Shown here: positions 1 through 5,738 of the stretch, one piece after another
How the letters are laid out: each line of letters opens with the position of its first letter
Numbering within the stretch: the stretch's first letter is position 1
Assembly (NCBI GenBank): GCA_018665385.1
Contig: JABJDN010000142.1
Coordinates: 1-5,738 of the forward strand
DNA: 5,738 nucleotides
Direction of reading: 5' to 3'
DNA from: Phycisphaerae bacterium
GTDB taxonomy: Bacteria > Planctomycetota > Phycisphaerae > Phycisphaerales > SM1A02
Made by a program: the position numbers and the translations under genes
The notes under the pieces: model-generated
Seen by the model: only the letters and a program-made list of their open reading frames with translations
Told to the model about the DNA's origin: nothing
The model's database searches: none

Positions 1-765
1 CAAAGCGTTTTGCAAGAAGTTGAAGCTGGCGGCGATCCAAATCGTTGGTGGCGAAGCGATGCCGACGGCGTAGATCAACAAGAATTGATTGCATCATTGT
101 TCTATTGGCCAAGAGTAGAGCCCTATCCGCCAACTTCAATCAGGTTTGACCAAGCGCTGATGATGGCTTCCTTAGCAGAAGGCTGTGTGTCCTTTAAAAT
201 TGAATGGACATACGACGAAGGTGTGGGCGAAGCAGTCGATGCAAATTATAATTTGTTTACTGGGTACGAGTACGATGCCGCACTTCCACAACCATGGTTT
301 GGAGATGCATGGCCAAGCGATGGGAGCCAGCCAGGCGACCAATATACGATTACTTTCGACTCGCTCTCCCGATTTACAACACTTGCTAATAATGGTGATA
401 TTCCCCACACACCAGCTTGGTCGATTGACCCCTCGATTATCGAGACTAGTTTTGTAGAATCAGAAGGTTCATTGGTCGCTCCCGTGCCAACTCTTGATGG
501 ATATGTTGGAAAAGTACAAGAGTACTGGGCGATGTTCGGGTACAACACGAACGATCCATTTTTTGAAAATGATTTAGATTTTTTGAACGACGATATAAAT
601 TCTGATTCCGCGATGGACGAAGGGCTATTGCCTGGTGACCCGACTTGGCGGTATACACCTTGGCCAAGTGCGTTGCGAATAACAATGCGATTACTTGATC
701 GCGATAACCGTTTAGGCTCCGGCTGGACGTACCAATTTGTCGTTGACCTACCGGAGCGAAAGTAA
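1..765 (+). CDS. Prepilin-type (GspJ/PilW-like) protein, C-terminal part; 5' end outside window
   Basis: The frame is open from the first base and ends at TAA 763-765, giving 254 codons of a C-terminal part. A TTG at 10 could be read as a start, but nothing supports it, and the frame continues upstream of it. No N-terminal prepilin helix is visible, so that part should lie upstream. The visible part is hydrophilic, acidic and aromatic-rich, with no membrane segment and one cysteine (codon 62). The end, W221-PSALRITMRL-231 followed by a short loop and a YQFVVDLPE strand, resembles the closing strands of GspJ/PilW-like minor pseudopilins (a proline-rich turn, 'LRITLRL', then a final hydrophobic strand). 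The next gene overlaps it by one base and begins with a prepilin-like helix, which fits a minor-pseudopilin operon in a type II secretion or type IV pilus-like system. The family call is by resemblance only. The coding call is secure; a planctomycete-specific prepilin-type protein of unknown role is the main alternative. Confidence 0.6.
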   Translation, partial: QSVLQEVEAGGDPNRWWRSDADGVDQQELIASLFYWPRVEPYPPTSIRFDQALMMASLAEGCVSFKIEWTYDEGVGEAVDANYNLFTGYEYDAALPQPWFGDAWPSDGSQPGDQYTITFDSLSRFTTLANNGDIPHTPAWSIDPSIIETSFVESEGSLVAPVPTLDGYVGKVQEYWAMFGYNTNDPFFENDLDFLNDDINSDSAMDEGLLPGDPTWRYTPWPSALRITMRLLDRDNRLGSGWTYQFVVDLPERK

Positions 766-767
766 TG
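753..767 (+). promoter_or_regulatory. Ribosome binding site and TAATG stop/start overlap
   Basis: GGAG at 753-756 lies eight bases before the ATG at 765-767, a good Shine-Dalgarno distance. The stop of the upstream gene (TAA, 763-765) shares its last A with that ATG. A second in-frame ATG at 771 is 14 bases from GGAG, so 765 is the better start. The overlap suggests translational coupling of the two genes and therefore one transcript. No promoter or terminator fits between them. Confidence 0.7.
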
Positions 768-866
768 AGCATGAATAAACTATATAGGCAATCGTATCGT
801 GGTAATGCACTTATATTAGTAGTAGGGATTTTAGTATTGCTCGTGCTCGTTGCAACTGCGTTTATT
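765..866 (+). other. Prepilin/GspK-like leader and membrane helix
   Basis: Residues 1-13 are short and basic (K5, R8, R12) and end in Gly13. They are followed by N14-A-L and an unbroken hydrophobic stretch to I34, then K36 and R41. An RG-x-A-L-I-L-V opening fits the GspK/PilX type of pseudopilin, where a prepilin peptidase would cut after Gly13. Position 5 of the mature form is Leu18, not the Glu of major pilins; GspK is known to lack that Glu. A plain uncleaved N-terminal anchor is the alternative. Confidence 0.7.
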
Positions 867-3800
867 ACGAAAACGCAAAGTGGTAGGGCGACTGCTAGTG
901 CCCAGCGCGATTCATCTATGCTTACAGATCGTTCAAACACAATCCATAGGGAAATAGCTGATGAAATTGCACAGTCATTGTTTGCAAAAAACATCGCAGC
1001 TACGTTTGAAGCTCCTACATATAGCGCCAACACAAGAAGAGTGGCTTCTGGTATAGCCGCTCAACGATATGGCCATGATCCAAGGTACCCCTATAACCAT
1101 GCCCCATACGCGGTGATTCCTTGGACAAATCCGCCAGATCCAGATCCAGATGACCCTCTTCAAGATGGCATTCCTGTACTCGGGCCAGACAACCCACTAG
1201 GGGGCCCATCATTTGGCGATGCAAGGTGGTTACGAGACACTGAGCCTCAGCGCGCTGACATTATTGACTATGTAAACCAAGGGGTCTCTGGATGGAACTT
1301 TGTTGACGGAACACCAGAAACGTTTTCGCATTGGCAACACATGACGAACTTGTCAAGAAGTGGAAACGCTTGGCGTATTGTCAAAGATATTAGTAACGTT
1401 ACAAGCGAAACCACTTTTGGTAATTCTCCTACGCCAATTATTGTGGACTTAGATGTTCCGATTGAACAGTGGCCAAGCTTTAGGCCAACTACAGCTGGCG
1501 CACTAGGCGTTAATACATCAACTGGTTTTCCTGCCCTCTTGAATGGCGGCGCAGACAATTTTAATCGTTGGCGTCAATGGACAACTTTATATGGTTGGGC
1601 TGCAGGTCAATTGAATTCAGACAAACTTCCACATAACTTTTTGAATTTGAGCGACCTGAATGGGGACGGTATTCAGAATGACCCAAACTTCGGTGAACGA
1701 CCGCTTGATGCCTATGTTAAAGGAACTAACCGTTGGTATACCGAGAAATGGATAACGGATACTGATGGCGATGGTATGACCGATGCCCTCTGGCATTTGT
1801 ATCCACAATCTTTGGGGTCTGACACAAAGCAAGTCATTGCGATTTCGGTCACTGATAATAGTGCTCGAGGTAACGTGAATGTTGCAACAAGTTTTCAACG
1901 TAGTGATTATTATGGAACAGATACTGCGAGGGACCGTCATGGCGAAGGAACAAAAGGCCATACACCTGCTGACCTTGCAATTATTGGACAGAATGACTTG
2001 TCCTTTGGAAATGTGTATCCATGGCGAGTCGGGTTTATGGATAACCTAGCAAACTTACCTGGCAACGACATGTTTCCAAATGGTTCTATTAATGATTGGG
2101 TGTCCTATAATCAAATCGGTCAAGATGGGTACCAAGTAAACGTAGATTGGAACACAGATCAGTGGGACGATCGAGCCAATGCAAGTCTTCTTGATGAACT
2201 CGGTATTGAGGTGAACGAGAATTTAGTAAACCCGGTATTCAACGACGCCACGAACATGTTGAATCCTACAGACGATTTATATTCACAGTACGGGCGAATG
2301 TGGTATTGGCAACTCGCTGGGCGTGACCCATTTACGGCGACCTATGGTCTACGTCCTTTTACACTTTCTGACGAATTAGAATTGCGTGCAGCAGAAGGCA
2401 ATAATTATCAATTTGTTGGATCACGATTTGAGCGTGGCTTGAACGATATCATCGGTCAAATTTCGAATGGTGCTGTGCAGAACCAATTCATTCGAAGCGA
2501 TTACCAGCACAACCATGAAGCATCAGAATACCGCGATCAACTTGATAACCGCCAACTCTTGTTTGATAATAGACATAAACTCACAATGTTCAATGGCGCA
2601 AGAAATGACTTGCTTCCGCCATGGCTTCGGTGGGAAGATCGCTTCTGGAATCGGCATGACCCCGAAACACTTAACTTGCCTGTTGGGTACGATGCATTTG
2701 ATATAAATAAATACGAAGACGCCGGAGTGCCCGATGCTATTCGTCCAGGTGTGTACGGTTCAATATTCCCGATGCGCGTTGCAATTGAAGGCATTAACGC
2801 CGCAATCGCAAATGGGCAACAAGGACTAGAAAATGCTATTCTGAATTGGCGTGAACAATCAAGAACAAAACTTGATTTGCGGGAATACTATCCAGGCGAA
2901 TTCGTGTTCGGTACACAGTATTGGTGGGAAGACGAGCAAGACGGGAAACTGCTATTCTCAGAACGCTTGCCGATGCAATTGTTACTAGCAATGACTGATG
3001 CTCAAGAGCATGGCGGGAGTAACCTTGATAGCGTACTGCAAGAGTCGAATGCTCCACTCGGAACCTACGATACGCCTAATCCTGATGGAGATTGGGATTC
3101 AATTGATACAAACTATTACCAACAAGCAAGATTAGCTTCGGCTGGGCTCGCGTCAAATATTCTGACGTACCGTGATGAAGACGATGAGTGGCGTCAACAC
3201 TCTGCTTTGCCTTACACGTATAACAGTACTGTTCGCATGATGGACTTGCCGTTGTCTCAAGCGGTCGTGCCTCCGATTATTGGCAGGCAGTCAAACGACG
3301 CGGTTGACCCGCTATGGGGAACATATGTTCCATTTGCAGATGCATCAATTGCGGGTCCAAATGAGCCGACGGTTGAAATGCTTGGTCTTGAAGCACAACC
3401 ATTTATAATGGAAGTTTTTGTAGCACACGTGCATCAAGCTAAAACAGGGGGCGCTCCTGGTGCCTGTTGTTTGGGTTCAGAAGTATGCGTCGAAGTTTCA
3501 GAAGATACTTGCTTGGCAGTGCTAAATGGAAATTGGGATGCTACAGATTGCGATTCATATATTTGTCCAGGCGGCGCTTGCTGTCTAGAACTAGGCGGTT
3601 GCGTATTTATTGAACAAGACGATTGCGATATTCGCGGTGGCGATTTCCGAGGTGAAGGTATTTCTTGTTTGAATGTTCCGTGTACGGGAGCTTGTTGTGT
3701 AGATGGCGTAGATCAAGCGGGCAATGGCGAATGCATTGACGTATCAGCACAAACGTGCGCTGAACTTGGAGCAGCTTTTGCGGGCTTCGATTCAGCCTGT

Positions 3801-5738
3801 GCTTCCACGGCTTGTATACCACTTGGATCTTGTTGTTTTGAAAGCGCAACATGTATGGACGTGCTTAGTCTAGCTCATTGCATTGACATGGGCGGCACGT
3901 ATAACGCTGGCATCTTTTGTGCTACTAAGCCATGTAAGCCTGGCGCTTGCTGTTTGCCTGAACAATACGGTGCTTGTGTCGAAGTATCTGAAGATACATG
4001 TACAGTGCAACTAGGTGGCGTGTACCAAGGTCTAAATACGGTTTGTGAAGTTCAACCTTGTATTTCTATTGGAGCATGTTGTTTTGGGAGTGGTAGCTGT
4101 ATTGATTCAATGTCAGCGGGTACATGTACAGCGGATGGCGGCACATTTATCGGAGGCGCATCATGTGCAGATGGCGCCCTGAATACATTCGTAGCTGTTC
4201 CAACTTTTGATACAGGCATGTCGGAAACATTCCCCACAGTTCCGCAAGGGGCCGAAGTATCTTTCGTTGTCGGTGAACAAGCAACTGGTGCACGTGACCA
4301 TTTCATTGTTAACTACATAATAAGCGATGGCATTGAAGCAAACGAAGTGACAAACGCAGTGATTGTTTTGCATTACGAACAATTTAGTGGCGTACAGTCT
4401 ACGGTCTCTGTTTCTCGACTGACACAAGAATGGGAACACCTTACTGCAACCTGGAATACATTCGACGGTGTCAGTGTATGGCCGGGTGGAGTGGGTGCTG
4501 TAGGTGATACTGATGGCTCACTTGGAATTCAAACATTTGCAGTAGGAACATCGGGAGATGTAAAAATTCATGTTGAAGAATTTGTTCAAGATGCAATTTT
4601 AAATCGAGATAGAGTACTCTCATTACTCTTTTACAAGAACGCTTCAGATGGAGCTGAAAGTACAACGCAATTCTCAACAAGCGAAACAGTTGATGGGGCC
4701 TCTCCATTACTCACAGTGCAATATATCATCGGCGCAAGCCCTTGCGCGGCAGCTTGTTGTTTTGGTACTGCTGCATGTGAAGAATTCTCAATTGATACTT
4801 GTACTGCACTTGGCGGCACATACGTTGAAGGTATTACATGTGAAGAGGGTGGTTGCACCGGGGCATGCTGTTTCTCAACAGGTGGTTGCGAGAACTTATC
4901 GCAAGAATCTTGCGAGTCATCATTCGACGCAACATTCTTAGGGGCAGGTACATCTTGTGATATCGCATCGTGCGGTATCGAAGGCGCTTGCTGCTTGACA
5001 TATATTCCTGATGAAATCTGGTTGAATGAAATCCTGTACGACAATTCCCCAGTATGGCTGAACGAATTTCAATACGACACAGTTGATTTGGCATGGGTAA
5101 ACGAGTTTCATTACGACAACACAGGCGTAGACGTCGATGAATTTATTGAAGTGGCAGTGGATACGTTCGTTGACCCAGCAGATGTACAAGTGCAGTTATA
5201 TGACGGCGCTACGGGAGCAATGTATAAATCTCATGAACTTGCTGTATTTACTGTTGGGGCTGAACAAAGTGGCAAAACGATATATTCACTCAATACTGCA
5301 TTACAGGATGATATTGAAGGTATTGCGATTGTTATTAACGGCACAGTAGTTCAATTCATCAGTTACGAAGGCACGTTTACCGCAACTGCCAGTGACGCTA
5401 ATGGATTGACCTCTGTCGATTATGGTGTCTCTGAAGTAGGGACTGCAGTGGGTACATCAATAGGTATCGATGGGGTTGGTACAAACTTTGCCGATTTTGC
5501 TCCAATAGCATTTGGAATTGATTCCTCTGGCGCTGTAAATGAAGGGCAGCAAATAAACCATAATGAGTTGATAGAAATTGCTCTGGATGCAGAAATTGAT
5601 CCAGCAACTACACTCGTTGAAGTGCTTTTGTATAACGGTGCTGATGGCACACAGTACGACAGTATCGATGTGAATGATATGACTGTTGGCGCTACTTCCC
5701 AAGGCATGACGCTCTATTCGACATTGACAACTTTACAA
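765..5738 (+). CDS. Giant modular pseudopilin-like surface protein (GspK/PilX-like N-terminus, GACC repeats, DNRLRE and lamin-tail domains); 3' end outside window
   Basis: One frame runs without a stop from ATG 765 to the window edge: 1658 codons, C-terminus missing. Order of parts: leader and membrane helix (residues 1-34); cysteine-free body (35-898) with Asp-rich loops around 297-340 and a GspK-like segment 357-375; six GACC cysteine units from 899; DNRLRE-like domain (about 1140-1320); completion of unit 6, then units 7, 8 and a partial 9 (1327-1410); LTD-entry motif three times (1418-1450); lamin-tail domain 1 (1444-1583); start of lamin-tail domain 2 (from about 1593). Residues 376-898 match no family I recognise; they are rich in Asp, Asn, Trp and Tyr and have no further membrane helix. 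GspK proteins are usually around 300-350 residues, so this is at least five times longer. The likely role is a membrane-anchored or pilus-tip minor pseudopilin displaying binding modules outside the cell (inference). A surface protein that merely borrowed a pilin-like export signal is the alternative. The reading frame is certain, the domain calls strong, the function tentative. Confidence 0.9.
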   Translation, partial: MSMNKLYRQSYRGNALILVVGILVLLVLVATAFITKTQSGRATASAQRDSSMLTDRSNTIHREIADEIAQSLFAKNIAATFEAPTYSANTRRVASGIAAQRYGHDPRYPYNHAPYAVIPWTNPPDPDPDDPLQDGIPVLGPDNPLGGPSFGDARWLRDTEPQRADIIDYVNQGVSGWNFVDGTPETFSHWQHMTNLSRSGNAWRIVKDISNVTSETTFGNSPTPIIVDLDVPIEQWPSFRPTTAGALGVNTSTGFPALLNGGADNFNRWRQWTTLYGWAAGQLNSDKLPHNFLNLSDLNGDGIQNDPNFGERPLDAYVKGTNRWYTEKWITDTDGDGMTDALWHLYPQSLGSDTKQVIAISVTDNSARGNVNVATSFQRSDYYGTDTARDRHGEGTKGHTPADLAIIGQNDLSFGNVYPWRVGFMDNLANLPGNDMFPNGSINDWVSYNQIGQDGYQVNVDWNTDQWDDRANASLLDELGIEVNENLVNPVFNDATNMLNPTDDLYSQYGRMWYWQLAGRDPFTATYGLRPFTLSDELELRAAEGNNYQFVGSRFERGLNDIIGQISNGAVQNQFIRSDYQHNHEASEYRDQLDNRQLLFDNRHKLTMFNGARNDLLPPWLRWEDRFWNRHDPETLNLPVGYDAFDINKYEDAGVPDAIRPGVYGSIFPMRVAIEGINAAIANGQQGLENAILNWREQSRTKLDLREYYPGEFVFGTQYWWEDEQDGKLLFSERLPMQLLLAMTDAQEHGGSNLDSVLQESNAPLGTYDTPNPDGDWDSIDTNYYQQARLASAGLASNILTYRDEDDEWRQHSALPYTYNSTVRMMDLPLSQAVVPPIIGRQSNDAVDPLWGTYVPFADASIAGPNEPTVEMLGLEAQPFIMEVFVAHVHQAKTGGAPGACCLGSEVCVEVSEDTCLAVLNGNWDATDCDSYICPGGACCLELGGCVFIEQDDCDIRGGDFRGEGISCLNVPCTGACCVDGVDQAGNGECIDVSAQTCAELGAAFAGFDSACASTACIPLGSCCFESATCMDVLSLAHCIDMGGTYNAGIFCATKPCKPGACCLPEQYGACVEVSEDTCTVQLGGVYQGLNTVCEVQPCISIGACCFGSGSCIDSMSAGTCTADGGTFIGGASCADGALNTFVAVPTFDTGMSETFPTVPQGAEVSFVVGEQATGARDHFIVNYIISDGIEANEVTNAVIVLHYEQFSGVQSTVSVSRLTQEWEHLTATWNTFDGVSVWPGGVGAVGDTDGSLGIQTFAVGTSGDVKIHVEEFVQDAILNRDRVLSLLFYKNASDGAESTTQFSTSETVDGASPLLTVQYIIGASPCAAACCFGTAACEEFSIDTCTALGGTYVEGITCEEGGCTGACCFSTGGCENLSQESCESSFDATFLGAGTSCDIASCGIEGACCLTYIPDEIWLNEILYDNSPVWLNEFQYDTVDLAWVNEFHYDNTGVDVDEFIEVAVDTFVDPADVQVQLYDGATGAMYKSHELAVFTVGAEQSGKTIYSLNTALQDDIEGIAIVINGTVVQFISYEGTFTATASDANGLTSVDYGVSEVGTAVGTSIGIDGVGTNFADFAPIAFGIDSSGAVNEGQQINHNELIEIALDAEIDPATTLVEVLLYNGADGTQYDSIDVNDMTVGATSQGMTLYSTLTTLQ
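1134..1151 (+). repeat. Hexanucleotide repeat (CCAGAT)x3 encoding a Pro-Asp run
   Basis: Three perfect CCAGAT units encode P-D-P-D-P-D (residues 124-129), flanked by further Pro and Asp. It is in frame, so gain or loss of a unit would change length by two residues only. It probably forms a stiff, acidic linker soon after the membrane helix. Confidence 0.7.
1653..1784 (+). other. Two calcium-loop-like Asp-rich motifs
   Basis: Residues 297-306 read D-L-N-G-D-G-I-Q-N-D and residues 332-340 read D-T-D-G-D-G-M-T-D. Both match the DxN/DxDG loop of EF-hand, dockerin and thrombospondin-type-3 calcium sites. They are 35 residues apart. Calcium binding is common in GspK and other pseudopilins, but the loops here are recognised by motif only, and no flanking EF-hand helices are clear. 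Confidence 0.55.
1833..1889 (+). other. GspK-like 'V-x-D-x-S-x-x-x-N-x-N-x-A' segment
   Basis: Residues 357-375 (VIAISVTDNSARGNVNVAT) resemble the GspK core segment in which a hydrophobic strand leads to D-E-S/A-G-K-I-N-L-N-T-A. D364, S366, N370, N372 and A374 occupy equivalent places. A few residues later T-P-A-D-L follows. This is the main internal support for a GspK-like body; the match is short and by eye. Confidence 0.45.
3459..4166 (+). repeat. GACC cysteine-repeat units 1-6 (unit 6 interrupted)
   Basis: Units start at residues 899, 937, 975, 1021, 1060 and 1103, a period of 38-46 residues. Each follows G-[AS]-C-C, 5 to 12 residues, C, 7-8 residues, C, a Gly-rich stretch often with G-G-x-[FY], C, 3-4 residues, C. 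Units 1-5 each have six cysteines, e.g. unit 2 at 939, 940, 946, 954, 968 and 973. Unit 6 has only the first five (1105, 1106, 1112, 1121, 1134). Regular even cysteine counts suggest small disulfide-bonded modules, so an oxidising extracellular location is expected. GACC repeats of this style are, to my knowledge, typical of planctomycete surface proteins with no assigned function. Confidence 0.88.
4182..4724 (+). other. DNRLRE / CBM96-like beta-sandwich domain
   Basis: Residues 1140-1320 show the run of features seen in DNRLRE-type domains: R1177 ahead of a hydrophobic strand, a 'V-T-N-A-V-I-V-L-H-Y' strand in the place of the usual 'sAkLrLy', W1223 followed by T-A-T-W-N (1227-1231, the 'vTWnn' motif), D1265-V-K-I-H-V (the 'DVT..V' strand), and a closing P-L-L-T-V-Q-Y (1314-1320). 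No cysteines. Such domains are secreted or surface modules; some CBM96 members bind alginate-type polysaccharide. The ligand here is unknown. Confidence 0.75.
4743..4994 (+). repeat. GACC cysteine repeats: closing Cys of unit 6, units 7 and 8, start of unit 9
   Basis: Cys1327 stands in P-C-A just before unit 7, exactly where units 1-5 have their sixth cysteine. Unit 7 starts at 1329 (A-A-C-C variant) with cysteines 1331, 1332, 1338, 1346, 1359, 1364. Unit 8 starts at 1366 with 1368, 1369, 1375, 1383, 1398, 1403. Unit 9 (G1407-A-C-C-1410) has only its first two cysteines, then the chain runs into the lamin-tail region with no more cysteines in the window. Confidence 0.85.
5016..5120 (+). repeat. 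Triplicated LTD-entry motif (W-[LV]-N-E-[FI]-x-Y-D)
   Basis: The motif occurs at residues 1419-1426 (WLNEILYD), 1431-1438 (WLNEFQYD) and 1444-1451 (WVNEFHYD), spaced 12 and 13 residues. In DNA, copies 2 (from 5052) and 3 (from 5091) agree at 23 of 28 bases; copy 1 (from 5016) is more diverged. Only copy 3 leads into the full lamin-tail domain, so the first two are extra copies of its opening strand. Confidence 0.75.
5094..5513 (+). other. Lamin-tail domain (LTD) 1
   Basis: Residues 1444-1583 follow the bacterial LTD pattern closely: W-V-N-E-F-H-Y-D-N, then D-E-F-I-E-V-A (around 1455-1461), V-Q-L-Y-D-G-A-T-G, a G-I-A-I-V strand, V-V-Q-F-I-S-Y-E-G (SYEG at 1533-1536), 'TFTATASDANG', D-Y-G-V-S-E, G-T-S-I, and a closing F-A-D-F. 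LTDs are immunoglobulin-like folds, and in bacteria they are found on secreted and surface proteins, often with enzymes. Here no catalytic domain is visible in the window, so a binding or structural role is likely (inference). Confidence 0.85.
5541..5738 (+). other. Lamin-tail-like domain 2, cut by window edge
   Basis: Residues from about 1593 to 1658 align with the first half of domain 1: N-E-L-I-E-I-A against D-E-F-I-E-V-A, D-P-A in both, V-L-L-Y-N-G-A-D-G against V-Q-L-Y-D-G-A-T-G, T-V-G-A in both, and Y-S-x-x-T-x-L-Q in both. It lacks the W-x-N-E-F opening: the preceding residues (V-N-E-G-Q-Q) are only faintly similar. This looks like a tandem, diverged duplicate whose SYEG half should lie beyond the right edge. 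Confidence 0.7.

Noticed and set aside
771..773. Alternative ATG start for the long gene at 771
   Set aside because: The ATG at 765 is better spaced from GGAG 753-756 and overlaps the preceding stop. The difference is only two residues and does not affect the leader call.
446..1033. Open frame of about 195 codons on the minus strand
   Set aside because: It lies antisense across the junction of two well-supported + strand genes, its protein shows no recognisable family, and both + genes have coherent domain features here.
2467..2706. Short + strand open frame inside the long gene
   Set aside because: It lies wholly in another frame of the 1658-codon gene, has no ribosome binding site or recognisable product, and its composition looks like an out-of-frame reading.
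3459..4994. Regular repeats that might suggest a CRISPR array or a non-coding satellite
   Set aside because: The repeats are conserved at protein level (cysteine spacing), with diverged DNA, variable period and an unbroken reading frame.
4052..5189. Cluster of overlapping minus-strand open frames
   Set aside because: These arise opposite the repetitive GACC, DNRLRE and LTD coding region, where biased codons keep the reverse frames open. Several overlap each other and none resembles a known protein.
1..5738. tRNA, rRNA, riboswitch, insertion sequence, promoter or terminator
   Set aside because: The window is coding from end to end with no intergenic gap. I saw no transposase, no inverted-repeat ends and no hairpin with a T-tract that would stand out from coding sequence.

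Overview
The window looks like a piece of a Planctomycetota genome, most likely Phycisphaerae-like. This is inferred from protein style, not from a marker gene. The GACC-type six-cysteine repeats, the pseudopilin-like proteins with very large bodies, and the lamin-tail and DNRLRE modules on a surface protein are all familiar from that group. Base composition looks moderate (mid-40s % GC by eye), which is low for a planctomycete. Everything lies on the + strand, and there is essentially no non-coding DNA.

Layout: (1) bases 1-765 are the 3' end of a gene for a prepilin-type protein, probably GspJ/PilW-like. (2) Its TAA stop shares a base with the ATG of the next gene (TAATG, 763-767). (3) From 765 to the right edge (5738) there is one uninterrupted frame of 1658 codons with neither stop nor end. 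Short open frames on both strands inside this stretch, including one of about 195 codons on the minus strand, are shadows of it.

The long protein is modular. Residues 1-34 form a prepilin/GspK-like leader and membrane helix. Residues 35-898 are a cysteine-free, Asp/Asn/Trp-rich body with two calcium-loop-like motifs and a GspK-like segment. Residues 899-1134 are six cysteine-rich 'GACC' units. Residues about 1140-1320 are a DNRLRE (CBM96-like) beta-sandwich domain. Residues 1327-1410 complete the sixth unit and add two full units plus the start of a ninth. From residue 1418 onward there are a triplicated LTD-entry motif, one complete lamin-tail domain and the beginning of a second, cut by the window edge.

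Working interpretation: two adjacent, translationally coupled minor pseudopilins of a type II secretion or type IV pilus-like machine. The second carries a giant extracellular stalk and adhesion or binding modules. The most striking details are that all 50 cysteines of the long protein sit in the GACC units, and that the DNRLRE domain appears inserted inside a single unit, between its fifth and sixth cysteines.
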